A DNA stretch of 64,000 bases from Sarcocystis neurona. Lineage: Eukaryota; Apicomplexa; Conoidasida; Eucoccidiorida; Sarcocystidae. A program made the translations under genes and the position numbers. Where the stretch lies: the NCBI GenBank assembly GCA_000727475.1, contig KL647318.1, forward strand, positions 662,201 to 726,200, written 5' to 3'. Below, one piece after another: positions 14,401 through 24,074 of the stretch (position 1 is the first letter of the stretch; every line of letters starts with the position of its first letter). The notes beneath the pieces are model-generated. The model did no database searches. It saw only the letters and a program-made list of their open reading frames with translations, and was not told the origin of the DNA.

Positions 14401-14603
14401 AGGCGCTGCTGCAACTGAGCAGCAGCAGGACAGTGTTGATGATTGCCCATCGCCTTTCCACAGTCATGCATGCAGACTTGATCTGTGTGATGAATGACGG
14501 GGTGATAGTGGAGCAGGGAACTCATGCGCAGCTGCTTGCGGCTGGTGGCGCCTACGCCGATCTGTGGAAAGCCCAGGCCAGGGGGGAGACCCTGCGATTG
14601 TGA
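2252..14603 (+). CDS. ATM1: ATM1/ABCB7-type half ABC transporter, 3' nine exons (partial gene)
   Basis: Nine exons join in phase: 2252(or 2248)-2404, 4005-4149, 6474-6655, 8233-8642, 10138-10284, 11582-11629, 12912-13002, 13348-13478, 14303-14603, giving about 535 visible residues. They encode the last transmembrane helices of an exporter half-molecule (NFETVKIFNAEDYEV, APLNFLGTIY), a Ser/Gln/Ala-rich linker and a full ATPase domain: Walker A GPSGSGKST, Q-loop VPQDAVMF, signature LSGGERQR, Walker B VVLLDEATSSLD and H-loop IAHRLST. Family knowledge: ATM1/ABCB7 proteins work as homodimers in the mitochondrial inner membrane and export a glutathione-linked sulfur compound needed for cytosolic Fe-S proteins. 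NFLGT.Y, SLRR.MGMVPQDAV and PPV.L.DEATSSLDS favour ABCB7 over ABCB6/HMT1, but ABCB6 stays possible. The 5' exons, including any targeting peptide, were not found and may lie before the window. All introns are GT-AG. Confidence 0.9.
4005..4149 (+). CDS. ATM1: ABC transporter exon: VKIFNAEDYEV segment
   Basis: The acceptor is GATGCAG at 3998-4004 and the donor GTGAGC at 4150. The exon starts in phase 0 directly after NFET, restoring the family sequence NFETVKIFNAEDYEVRRY, then reads TSLSFLNLSQRTVVSATLV. It ends in phase 1, with one base of a split Gly codon. The 1,600-bp intron before it is CTG- and TATATG-rich. Confidence 0.92.
4796..5170 (+). repeat. CAG-rich tract in ABC intron
   Basis: About 375 bp of imperfect CAG/GCA repeats sit inside the 4150-6473 intron. 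All frames read as Ala, Gln or Ser strings and none links to the transporter exons by phase and homology, so it is treated as intronic. The orientation is unusual: CAG on the sense strand, whereas most other intron tracts of this gene read CTG. Confidence 0.7.
5524..5628 (+). repeat. 15-bp tandem repeat, seven copies
   Basis: The unit GGCAGCAGAGGCAGC is repeated seven times with A/G changes at the first base and small changes in the last copy. Because the unit is a multiple of three, all frames stay open. The array sits in the second visible intron of the ABC transporter. Confidence 0.85.
6474..6655 (+). CDS. ATM1: ABC transporter exon: last transmembrane helices
   Basis: The acceptor is GGCGCAG ending at 6473 and the donor GTAATT at 6656. 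The phase-1 start completes the split Gly codon. The exon encodes GGLIFVSQAMTEGKMGVSEF, then FVTAQMYFMNVFAPLNFLGTIY and RSAIDARALCRLLRTE. The PLNFLGT.Y motif and the I-D-A/M pair are diagnostic for the end of the ABCB6/7 transmembrane domain. Confidence 0.93.
6829..7017 (+). repeat. 21-bp tandem repeat, nine copies
   Basis: Nine units of 21 bp share the core CTGCTGCTGCG.GGACGCT with variation at four to six positions. The length is a multiple of three, so several frames remain open and imitate a gene. It lies 170 bp inside the intron after the exon ending at 6655 and has no link to the transporter frame. Confidence 0.85.
7900..8195 (+). repeat. Degenerate 60-80 bp tandem repeat in ABC intron
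   Basis: A block containing TAGTAGTGG(G) followed by a CCTGTC-type segment and a TATATATG run recurs at about 7951, 8015, 8082 and 8161, with a weaker copy near 7900. Spacing is 64, 67 and 79 bp. The array ends just before the acceptor at 8232. Confidence 0.6.
8233..8642 (+). CDS. ATM1: ABC transporter exon: low-complexity linker to nucleotide-binding domain
   Basis: The acceptor is CCTGCAG ending at 8232 (phase 0) and the donor GTGAGG at 8643. Between the transmembrane domain and the first beta strand of the ATPase domain (RIDFVNVCF) there are about 120 residues rich in Ser, Gln, Ala and Gly. In other organisms this linker is only about 15-30 residues. The exon ends in phase 2 and is completed by T of the next exon. 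Confidence 0.85.
9848..9884. repeat. GC dinucleotide run joined to TA dinucleotide run
   Basis: A (GC)n run of about six units passes directly into a TATATATATATATATATG run. It lies in the ABC intron between 8643 and 10137. Alternating purine-pyrimidine runs of this kind can adopt non-B structures; no function is visible. Confidence 0.7.
10138..10284 (+). CDS. ATM1: ABC transporter exon: Walker A
   Basis: The acceptor is GCTGCAG ending at 10137. The exon encodes YGGRRHAKGSLRNINLTVQP followed by the Walker A loop GPSGSGKST at 10220-10246, then KLLLRLLEPR. The donor GTAAGA starts at 10285 and the exon ends in phase 2. This loop binds the ATP phosphates. Confidence 0.96.
11310..11530. repeat. 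TATATG/CTCTCT microsatellite block
   Basis: About 220 bp of alternating TATATATG and GTCTCTCT segments precede the 48-bp ABC exon, ending about 50 bp before its acceptor. It forms much of the 3' part of that intron. Confidence 0.7.
11582..11629 (+). CDS. ATM1: ABC transporter 48-bp exon
   Basis: This 48-base exon encodes GRVLINGVDIATVTQ with split codons at both ends. It is supported by an exact phase match on both sides (phase 2 in, phase 2 out), the acceptor GCTGCAG ending at 11581 and the donor GTGAGG at 11630. In homologues the segment lies between Walker A and the Q-loop (G.I.IDG.DI..VT..SLR). Confidence 0.92.
12912..13002 (+). CDS. ATM1: ABC transporter exon: Q-loop
   Basis: The acceptor is GGTGCAG ending at 12911 and the donor GTATGG at 13003. 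The exon encodes SLRRCMGMVPQDAVMFNAS followed by MYANIVYANRQ. The Q-loop glutamine codon is at 12943-12945. The exon ends in phase 0. Confidence 0.95.
13348..13478 (+). CDS. ATM1: ABC transporter exon: signature motif
   Basis: The acceptor is TCTGCAG ending at 13347 and the donor GTGAGT at 13479. The exon encodes ASFQDVEAAAEAAQLLPLI, then TRVGERGLKLSGGERQ. The signature LSGGERQ is at 13456-13476, and the next Arg codon is split with the last exon. The preceding 345-bp intron is the shortest in the gene. Confidence 0.95.
14303..14603 (+). CDS. ATM1: ABC transporter terminal exon: Walker B and H-loop
   Basis: The acceptor is GCGTGCAG ending at 14302. The exon carries VAIARCLLRNPPVVLLDEAT with the Walker B Asp and catalytic Glu at about 14352-14357, the D-loop SSLD, and IAHRLST with the H-loop His codon at 14448-14450. 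It ends AQARGETLRL with TGA at 14601-14603. The C-terminus is short, without the Cys-rich tail of animal ABCB7. Confidence 0.96.
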
Positions 14604-15050
14604 CGCTGCGGCAGCAGTTACAGCAGCAACAGCAGCACCAGGAGCTGTGCAGAAGGAGCAGGACTTGGTACGGCGGCAGCTGGGGCGAGAGAGGTGCTGA
14701 CCCAGTAGCCGCAGTTCGATCAAGAACCAGCACAGCAGCGCGGACACGGGAGCGTTTGTGACTCCACAGGGCCCGTGAAACAGCAGTTGCAGCAGTTCTG
14801 ACGCAGCAGAAGCTGTGAAGGAGCAGCAGTAAAGTGGCATACAACGAAGCAGCAGCGGGAGATTTGAAGGACCAAAAGCCGCGCAAAGGTGCTGCGCCTG
14901 CAGCAGGAGTGGCAGCAGTACCACAGGGGTTTATAATGTGTTACCTGTTACAGGCGCATATCTGACGCACCTGCATTAGAAGAATAAGCAACTCTTCAAA
15001 GCAGCAACAGCAGCAGGGACGGCACTAGCGCAACACTTATTTTAATAGCA
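14604..15050 (+). other. 3' flank of the ABC transporter gene, CAG-rich
   Basis: Immediately after the stop codon come CAG-rich runs (about 14,610-14,650, and scattered to about 15,020). These may be 3' untranslated region. No AATAAA signal stands out close to the stop, and no coding sequence is recognised. Confidence 0.5.
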
Positions 15051-18000
15051 CACTCTGTCTCGTCGACAAAAAAATGTGACTGGAGCACAAGTATACTGGA
15101 ACGAAAAACACGTGACAGAACCATTCGTATATGCGCACCCTGCCCAGCGAACCCGGTCCGTTCGTACGAATGGAATGCGTGCAAATTCCATCAGTGATAC
15201 ACTACTTCATGACAGGAGAATCGAGTTCTTTGCATTCCACAAGCATGATTCCGACGTGTGTATTTTGCTCGACCAGGATATACGTGCAACAACTTTGATT
15301 TGTCATTTGTCCTCCTGGGAAGAGGCCTCTGCTCAATTTAGTTGTAGAATTTCCAGAGCGCCTGCAGTGGGGTAAGTGTTGTTAGCACAGCAAAGTAGCT
15401 TCGCACAGCTGTCGGAATTCGGTCGGGTGGTATGCGAGTCTCGCACCCACAGGCCTCTGCTGTTGGAGCTGCAGCATCGCCAGTCACACCTTTGATTAGG
15501 TCTGCGTAGCTAGCATCGGGGAATTTTTTGCAGCGTTGAATTTGGTGTTGAAGAATGATTAGGTGGTTCGGGCCAGAGAGAAGTTCGAAGATGATACGCT
15601 TCAGATCCGGGGGACTTTTGTGTTCGCTGTGCCCAGCTTTGCAACAGACACACGCGAACCAATAAAAACGGGATAATTAACATTCAGCACCATTCGTTTA
15701 CATCCGTTTACGGATGTAACTTTGATTCACATAACGGCTTACTAGCCAAAGGCCCCATTTAACGTGTTCATTTGCGTCACTTTCGATACAGTTCAACATT
15801 GGCTGTTCAGAGACGGACAAACCGGTGCCCTGTGTCTTCGTGCTGTATGAGACTGTTTATGTAGCGCACACGGAATTTCTTTTTCCCAATCTTGATGTGC
15901 GGGACCGTGCCGCAGAGACGACATACACTGTTGAGAAGTACTACAGTTATCACAAGCCTACAGATAAATTCCGGTCGGTATGGTGCCAAACCATAGAGGA
16001 TCCAGGCTCCCAGCTGATGTAAACGTACGCGGAGCTTGCTTCTGCCACTGGAGCACGGCGTCTGCATTAAGCTAATTTGATTGGACGCTTAAGAAATATG
16101 CTGGGGCACACGTACCTTACTATGTGCTGGACAGCACGTCTCCTTCAGGGGCCGCCGTCCCTTTTCAGCAACGCTTAGTCGTTCGCCGACCTAGTGTAGC
16201 TGCTGAGAGTACCTCATGAGCTTATACTTTCTCAGTGACCTCGCGCCACCGGCGTCGGCGGTGCCTGAGCAGGTTGATGAAAAGATATCCGCACGGCGAC
16301 GAAGAGATATGCAGAGCCTGTGTGCTGTTAACACTGCGTCAAAAGTTGTTACTGCAGATGACTCCACGTGCCATCTCATACGAAAATGTGACGCCACCTG
16401 CGCCGCACACCAAACTTAGTGTCTGACAGTTGCAACCGAACCACAGCCTTGGACCGTTGCTGACGGCGGCGGCGGCGGCATCGCGCTAGGCTAACGAAGA
16501 CGCCATCTGTTACTTCGAAGAGCATGAGAGGCAATTCTGCTTGATTGTGCTCGCAGTGGGGCCCTCCGCTGCATTATATATGCAGCCGCTCGCTCGGCTT
16601 TCAGCGTACGCCCCCGCGTCTACCTGAATATATGTAGTTACCTCAATAACATTGTCTCATGTTGGAAAGGTGCGGCTGATGAGTACTTGCATATCTGCTT
16701 ACATCTTGTTCAAGGCGCCAGTAAGAGTTGAGCATCTTCTTCCACGGGTGAATCTTATGTTGGCCACGTCTAGGCGGGCACTTGCAAATTTGAGTGTTCG
16801 CACCAGCGCGTCAGTACGGGGTCGTTCATTGCCTTTCGGATGCTGCCTCCTGTTGATAGTGTTTGTTTCTCTCCGGAAGACTTTGTTTCAAGCAAGACTT
16901 TCTACGCTGATGTATATAGTGGCAATAGCACGCGCCTGTAAGCTGTTGTGGACCAGAGGAGAACACTTTTTGTATGCATCTTTTTCCGTCTTACTCCGTG
17001 TGCTGTTCCACCAGCGACTACCTACCTGTACATGTTGCTTGACACGGCGCTACAGCTTTGTCCGTGCTCTTCCGCACTCCTCGCTATATCGCTGCTGGAC
17101 AGTGTGTATCACACCTACTGAGTATGCTGTGTAGAAAATCGGTGAATACGACAGGAGTCTCTGTACCGATCGCACGTACGAGACCTCACAGATCTGATAT
17201 GATAAACTTCAAAAACCTCGGCTGTCAACGCTTATGCCTGCGGCCTTCGGCGTGGACGAAGCCTCGTTCTGTGTTGTTCAAAGATAAATGTAACTAGGAA
17301 GAACATATCTCACCTGATGCACAAGAGCACATTCTCAGGTCAAGGGAGCGCCGCCAAAACCCAGAATGTGACACGGCCGATGGCTGAGCGAACAAGCTGA
17401 TCACATTGAGACATCGTTCACCTTTTGGTAGAACGCGTTCAAGCTTCCGATACGTCTGAGGAATATCTCATTTTCTCGGCTTTCGTTGCCTTACAATCGT
17501 CGCGCTCTTAAGGGCTCGTACTGGTAAATGTGCAAGTATGGTACTTGCTGAGGTAAAGCGTCGGAGCCTTTTACGCAAGCGTTCCTCCCAGACGATGGTG
17601 CTGCGTATCACACATCCATATGCACACAGACCGGTGATACATGTGAAAAAGTGAAATCTTCCGTTTCTCCGCCAGCTACCTTAGAGCCGTTCTACAATTT
17701 TATCAGCAGCTACGTCAGCTGCTGGTCTCGTCGCCGGCAGCGATGCTCGCATGCGGAACTGGTGGCCTCACGAACATCCCTGTGGCTTTACCTTGTATGG
17801 TACGGACAGTCGAAAGGTACTGGAGCCGATGTAGGGCGGCTTTGCATGGAAGGGATTGTATGTGCCGTGGAACTGCTCGTGAAAGTATTTGAACAGCCAC
17901 GTAAGCATGCAAAAAGCATTCGTCCTCTCTTTTCCGCTGGTAAGGGCGGGAACTTTCAGCCCTCGCCGCTGCAGATGCTAGAGGCGGCGTCCTCGTCTTG

Positions 18001-18250
18001 CCTGAGGAGTTCGTCTCTACAACTTCGCAGTACACCATCCCGAATTGTTCTCTCCTATACGTTACATAGTATAGCTAGCTTACACTTTTTCGTGATCTTG
18101 TCTTTCGTGGTGATTTTGCTCGCTCACTGTGTCACATTGGTGCATTTTTCCCTCCTCTTCCCCCGCGTCCCCCGTTTTTTCTCTCGAGAGTTGTTCACTT
18201 TTTTTTCACTTTTCTTCTGATTGTGCCTGAACAACTTCCAAATGTTCGTC
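15051..18250. other. Repeat-poor tract with only short broken frames
   Basis: This stretch almost lacks CAG/CTG arrays and TATATG microsatellites. The longest open frames are 160 and 189 codons (16,652-17,134 and 17,651-18,220, plus strand); neither shows a recognisable family, signal or repeat. A short frame at 15,825-16,022 is discussed separately. It may be intergenic DNA, decayed mobile DNA, or a gene too divergent or too spliced to recognise. Confidence 0.5.
15825..16022 (+). pseudogene. Possible retrotransposon remnant (chromodomain-like tail)
   Basis: The frame encodes YVAHTEFLFPNLDVRD, then TYTVEKYYSYHKPTDKFRSV and WCQTIEDPG before a stop. The Y-x-V-E-K start, the basic middle and the F..VW segment recall the chromodomain at the end of some Ty3/Gypsy integrases, and the preceding FLFPNLDV recalls the F-HVS-L segment before it. 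Similarity is weak and judged by eye. No reverse transcriptase, integrase core or LTR was found nearby, so at most this is a decayed fragment. Confidence 0.2.
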
Positions 18251-18976
18251 TTTCCACTGCTTCTGCACGGGAAAGGCCGTCTCCACTGTGGCGGCGCCCC
18301 CCTTTTTGCCGATTGGGAGCCGGAGCTCCACACTATGCTGACTCCTCGTTTCTGAGTTTCACTGCGCGTCAGTCCGTCCACCACTTTCCAGGTAACACGT
18401 CAATCAAGCATCTCGTTCAGTTACAACTCATCAGTGCCTGGCTTCTTTATGGGTTCCGGACTGCGTGGTTCCACGGGCGTGAAAGCCATGTCTTTTTGGC
18501 TACCTGTGCACACCCGTCCTCCGCTCCTGTCTGCGCGGGTGTCGTGACTTGCTGGGAATTTTTACAACGCGGACTCGCTGCCGCTTCTCCTGTACCCAGC
18601 AGCAGTTTCTTTGTTTCAAGGAGGACATCAGAGCAAAGTCTCTTTACCGGCCAACTCTACGAACGGGAATCCCACGTGCAAAACATGCGCGTTTCCCACG
18701 AATGTGCTGTGCAGCTGGCGAAATCGGTTTTAACCCATGCTGAGTCGACACCTTCCGTGGTGGTCTTCTCCCGGCCAGTCTCCCTGTCTTCGAATGGCTA
18801 CGGGCGTCCACCCGTTTTCTTGCGGGTGAGTGTCGGTTTTCGTTGCCGGGCCACATAATCCCCTGCAGTTTTTTTTTTGCGCGCGGGCCGCCCCCGAGCG
18901 CCATTGTTGCGTAGACCGCAGAATTTTCTTCCCGGTTCCTCTCCTCGTCCTCCTGTTCTCTACCCGAGTCAGCAAG
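18251..18976 (+). promoter_or_regulatory. 5' flank of the gamma-COP gene
   Basis: The 700 bp before the start codon carry pyrimidine-rich stretches and no recognised coding sequence. The gamma-COP frame itself stays open back to about 18,830 without any family similarity before 18,977. The leader and promoter probably lie here. No TATA box is claimed; core promoters of apicomplexans are not predictable by eye. Confidence 0.35.
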
Positions 18977-21900
18977 ATGTTGTCTGCGTCAACGTTGCGC
19001 TCGAAGCTGCAGACGCTAAATATGGAACTGGGGCGTCTGGGTACCGGTGGGCGCGGAGGTGGGGTATCGGGGGACAAGCCTTTGATATCGCCGTACGATT
19101 GCGACAAGGCGAAAGTTTTGCAGGAGGCGCGGGCTTTCTCGGAGTCTCCCCTGGATCCTCGCAAGTGTTGCCACATTATCACGAAAATTTTGTATTTGTT
19201 GTGGAGTGGAGAGGAGCCTCTGACGACAGCGGAAACGAGCACCTTGTTTTTTGGGGTGACGCGACTGTTTCAGTCGTCAGACGACCACCTGCGCCGCATG
19301 ATTTATATGCTGCTGAAAGAGTTGCCAGTTGCTAGCGCCGAAGCTTTCATCGTCACAAGCTCTCTCACGAAGGACTTGACAAGCGGGAGCGGCAAGCACC
19401 GTGCGAACGCAGTGCGTGTGTTAAGTCGCATCGTCGACCCCGCCATGGCTGGGCAAATCGAGCGCTACTTGAAAACTGCTGTAGTGGACAAAAACACGTT
19501 TGTTGCTTCTTCTGCACTAGTGTGCGGCATCAATCTCTTTGCAGCGGCTCCGGAAGTTATCCGCAGGTGGGGAAACGAGGTTCAGGGGTGCATCCAGCAT
19601 CACTCGACTGCTGCGGCAGCTTCTTCTCGTGCTGGGAGAGCGACGGGAGGAGGCGGTGGGTTTTTACGGAAGGCCGCTGACACTACTTCCGCTGGCGGAG
19701 CCGCTGCCCCTGCGCCTATGGTGCAGCTGCACGCGCTGGTGTTGCTGCATCGCATTAAAGCAGGCGACCCTCTGGCTCTGCAGAAGAGCCTTTGCGAGCT
19801 TGTCCACAGTTTTGCCAAAAGCCCAGTTGCGGAGTGTTTCCTGCTGCGTTATATCAAATCCTTGTTCGAGCAGGAGCTGGAAGGCGAAGCAGCAGCTTCC
19901 GCGGGAGCTGGGGGACGCTCAGCTGCCGTCGCTGGCAGTGCTGCTCTTATGGATTCTCAGGCGCAACAGCAGCAGCGTGTGCTGCTCGAGTACATGGAGA
20001 GCTGCATGCGGCATCGCCACGAGATGGTCATGTTCGAGGCAGCACGAGCTCTGTGCGAGCTGGTAGCTGAGGCGCAGCAGATTCACGTGGACGCAGCCGC
20101 CGCAGCAGCGGGCAGTCTGGGCGGGACTTTGCGAAGCTTGGACCTCTCTGGTGCGATTACTGTGCTGCAGATCTTGCTGAGTTCTTCGAAGCCGGTGATT
20201 CGTTTTGCAGCGGTGCGAGAAGTCCACCGCCTGGCCCAGCGAGGTCTTGCTGCGGCGGTGTCCCGCTGCAACGGAGAAATCGAACCGCTGCTGAACGACC
20301 CCAACCGCAGCACTGCGACGCTGGCGTTCACGACGCTGCTGAAAACGGGGCAGGAGGGCAGTGTCGAGCGGCTGCTGAAGCAGATTTCTTCGTTTTCGAG
20401 CGACGTCTCGGACGCTTTCCGGCTCGACATTGTGCGAGCGGTGCTGCAGCTTTGTCTGCAGTACCCCAACAAGCATAAAACGCTCATGGCCTTCCTCGGC
20501 TCGAACTTGCGAGAGGAAGGGAGCCTCGAGCTGAAAACGTGTGCGGTAGACGCGCTTATTCAGATCGTACGGTTGCTGCCCCAGGCTCAGGAGCTCGGTT
20601 TGCTGCAGCTCTGTGAATTTATCGAAGACTGTGAGTATCCGACTCTCTGCACCTCTATACTAGCTTTTCTGGGCGACCAGGCCCCAACAACGGCTGCGCC
20701 GTCCAAGTTTATTCGCTTCATCTACAACCGGCTTATACTCGAGAACGCCGTGGTGCGAGCGGCAGGAGTCGACGCGCTGGCGAAGATCGCCAGTCGCTGC
20801 CCGAGTTTGCTTCCGGACGTCCTTGTGCTCCTGGAGGCGTGTTTAAAAGATAACGACGACGAAGTCAGAGAGCGGGCAAATCTTTACTACGTGGCTCTGC
20901 ATCAGGCACTGAAGAAACGGAAGAGTTCCGTCTCCGCAGCAGGGGGAGGCGCAGCCCCTGCGAAGGGGAAGACGCCGGAGCAGGACGACCCCTTGCGGCC
21001 ACCGCGTCAAGTGGCGGCTGCCAGCATGGGCGCAGCCAACCACGTGGGAGAATCTACGGAGGAAGGGCGGGGCAGCTGGCACGGGTCACCACCTTACGGA
21101 AGTGGTGGCACTGCGTACGAGGGGAAGGTGGGCCTTTTCGCTGCTGAAGAGCAGCAGGATAGTCCGACGGCGTCCACGTGCTGCTGTGATGGCGTTGAAG
21201 AAGTCGTGCCTTCGATAGACGAGCTGCTGAATCCGGATCCGCCTGTGGCTCTAGAGGCGCTGTGTACCGCGCTGCAGCAGCTCGCTGCGCAGCCGCAGCT
21301 GCAGGAGCCGCAGCAGGAGACCGGGGCCGCGTGGAGTGACGAACAGGCAGGCAGCCAGACGGAAGGAGAGAAGCTCGTGAGGGAGACGCTGGCTGCGCTT
21401 CCGACGGAGCAGCAGTGGCGGGAGCAGCGGGAGCGGGAAGCTGCGGCGTTGATGAACATGCAGGGTGCTGCAAGCGAGGGGGTGGCGGGGGTTGGGACCC
21501 TCAGCGTTGCTGCCGGTGCTGCGGGGTTCCTCCGGCCGCACGCTGCAGACGGTCGAAGCGGAGGAGCGGGAGGGGGAGGAGGAGGGACCGGTAGGGAGCA
21601 GCAGCGAGCCACGGGCTTCCCTGCTGTGGGGACTGCAGAGCTGGGAGCTGCTGCAGCACGCGGAGGACTTCTGCCGGCAGGCGGAGGAGGAGGGGCTGCA
21701 GCGGGAATGCTGGTGGGGGCGGGGGGTCGCGGCAGTAGCGTGGCAGGCGCAGCAGGCCAGCAGCAGCAGCAGCAGCGTATGCATCAGCGACGGGCGGAGC
21801 TGCTGAGGGTGTTGGGGGACATTGTTACGGAAGACGCACTGGGACCGTTGCTGCATTCGTCAGCGGGAGCGATGCTGACAGAAAAAGAAGCGGAGTATGC

Positions 21901-24074
21901 GGTGGAGGTGGTGAAGCATTTCTTCCCGAGACATGTAGTCCTCGAATTCCATCTGCGCAACACCGTGGAGGGACAGACGCTTGAAAACGTCTTCGTGAAG
22001 GTAGCCCCTCCCCCTCCTGGGGCTCCTGGGCCGTCTGGGGTGGGGAATGCTGGCCCTTCTGCGGGCGGGTGGACGGTCGTGGGCGAGGCGCCTGCTGCTG
22101 CCCTCCCCTACAACGCGTCTCGACCCTGCTACGTCCTGCTCGAGCGCCCCGCGGCTGCTGTCGCCGATCTCGCCGTGCTGCCTGCTGTCGCGTCCTACGT
22201 TGTGAAGGAGGCAGGCGACGACATCGGCTACGAGGACGAATATCCGGTGGAGCACGTTGTCCTTGCTGTTGCCGACTATATGGGTAGGTTCAGCAGCAAG
22301 AAACACAGCTTTCGATGGTACCTGTACGCGAAGCTGCTGCCGACACACTTCCTGCTGCTGTCTCCGTGTGGTCCAGACGGACACACGTATATCCACATAT
22401 ATGTACATGTGTGTGAAATTTCGGGGATGCGTGGAAAGTACACAGACGAGAACGCGGAAGAGAACTTCCTTGTGAACACAGTACCTCTGCACTCCGGCTA
22501 CTAGGAACATAGCTGTGATTTGTACTTCTCCGGAGAAATAGCGTCTGAGTAAACCTCTGCATGTGTTACGTACATATCTCTGTCTTGGGTACCCAGTGTT
22601 GTACCGTGCTACAGACGTAATGCTGCGCCCGTACACACAGAGATAGCTGCTCGGATTTGACGTGGTGGTAAGCTGCAGCATGCAGCAGACTACACGTGTA
22701 CTCATACTCATGTGTGTAGGTAGATATGTGCGCACACATGCATATATCTGTAGCAATATATCTATATATGTGTGTTAGCCTAGGGGCGCACATACGGATT
22801 TACTGCACTCTCTACAGAGGAACTGCATGCTTGATTGTGTGACAGCGTCCTGCCCAACGAAAGGGGCCGGCGAGGTACATCGACGTGTGTTGGTGTTGAT
22901 GCGCGCGGTAGTAATGCTGCTGTTGCGCTACACTGCAGGCTGCTGCTGCTGCTGCCTTGTCTTTCCATCCGCTGGCCTGGCGGGTGGGACTGCTGCTGTG
23001 GCCACTATCAGCAAACGTCCGTCGCACACGTGCGTGTCGGACTGCTGCTGATGACGTGCGGCGGCGGAGCGTCATGAGCTGCTGCTGCTGCAGCGCAGTT
23101 GCTATTGTTGCTAGCAGGGCTGCTGTCGACCGCGTGTGTGCGCGCCTTTCGGCTGCAGCAAGTAGGGGGGACGAGGTGCTGCTGCAGCGGCGTCTTCCAA
23201 GATGCCGCTGCTCCTCACAGAAACAGCGTCTCGTCAGTATTCAGCATAAATTCTAGCTCCAGTCTGTATTTGTCCACACAGCTGTGTGGTGGCGCTGTTC
23301 CTGCTGCTTCTGCGCGGGCAGTACTCTGCTGCTGTTTTTTGATGCGAGGAGGGATAGATGTTCGTCTTCTGCGGGGGAAGTTGGCGAGTGCCGCGTTGAG
23401 TCGGCTGCGGCTCTGGCAGCTGGGGATGGCGCCGGCATAGTATTGGCTGCTGTTTGGCATTTGCTGTTGCTGTGCTGCGACAAACGCAGCGGCGTTGCAG
23501 GAGTTCCTCCTGCTTTGCTCCTGTGGGGGGGTCAGAGAAATCTGCTGCAGCGTTGCGTGGGGGTGGACAACTGCTGTGGACTTCTCTGTGGCCGCGGGTG
23601 CTGGTGGCTTTGCTGCTGCTGCTGCGTGGTGGGGGCGTGCTTCTGCGATTTTGATTCTGGGGCTGATGGTGCCGCTGTGTGTTTGCTCTTGTGGGTGTGC
23701 TGATGGATTCTGCTGCAGCGCCGAAGCTGCTGCGGCAGGGGGAGTTCCAGGTGTTGTGGCACGCACTAGAAGGGAAGGGGGGGGCATGCGCACAGGAAGC
23801 AGTGGGGAAGTTTTCGCTGAATTTTCGTTCGCTTGACGGAGCCTTTGTCGGGCTGCTGGAAACGTTGAATATGGCTGCGTGCGAGAAGAGCGACATCGTA
23901 GATCCGCACAAAGCAAGTCACACGCTGTTACTGTCCGGGACGTTCTTAGGCACCACCGCTGTTATCAGCAAGGCGATGCTGTTTATGTCGCCGGAACACG
24001 GCTGCTTGCTGAAGCTGCTCGTTAGATCCGACAACGCGGCTGTGGCGCGTACGCTGCTGCAGGCCTTCGAGTAG
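18977..24074 (+). CDS. COPG: Coatomer subunit gamma (COPI coat)
   Basis: Two exons, 18977-22283 and 23719-24074, give about 1,220 residues against about 870 in animals. Gamma-COP is part of the COPI coat that shapes vesicles for Golgi-to-ER and intra-Golgi transport and binds ARF1 and cargo tails. The N-terminal helical solenoid is clear: VLQEARAFSESPLDPRKC, ITKILYLLW, TSSLTKDLT, AVVDKNTFVASSALV, LLKTGQEGSVERLLKQISSF, LCEFIEDCEYPTLCTSI, PSKFIRFIYNRLILENAVVR. A Gly/Ala/Gln-rich linker of roughly 300 residues (about 20,930-21,890) precedes the appendage domain (HVVLEFHLRNTVEGQTLENV). The second exon carries the appendage end (DPHKASHTLLLSGTFLG). ATG at 18977 was chosen because MLSASTLRSK starts the conserved region and the upstream frame has no similarity. 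The intron is 22284-23718 (GTAGGT...GCTGCAG), phase 1. Confidence 0.95.
22284..23718 (+). other. COPG: Gamma-COP intron
   Basis: This 1,435-bp intron splits the appendage domain. The donor GTAGGT follows ADYM and the acceptor CTGCAG precedes PKLLRQGEFQVLW. It contains TATATG segments (about 22,740-22,770) and CTG-rich runs toward its 3' end (about 22,915-23,720). The exon frame could continue into the intron to a stop at 22,504, but that product would lack the last quarter of the appendage. Confidence 0.85.

Noticed and set aside
22284..22504. Gamma-COP frame continuing to a stop at 22,504 as the true C-terminus
   Set aside because: The extension encodes non-conserved sequence, whereas splicing at 22283/23719 restores the conserved appendage end (SHTLLLSGTFLG).
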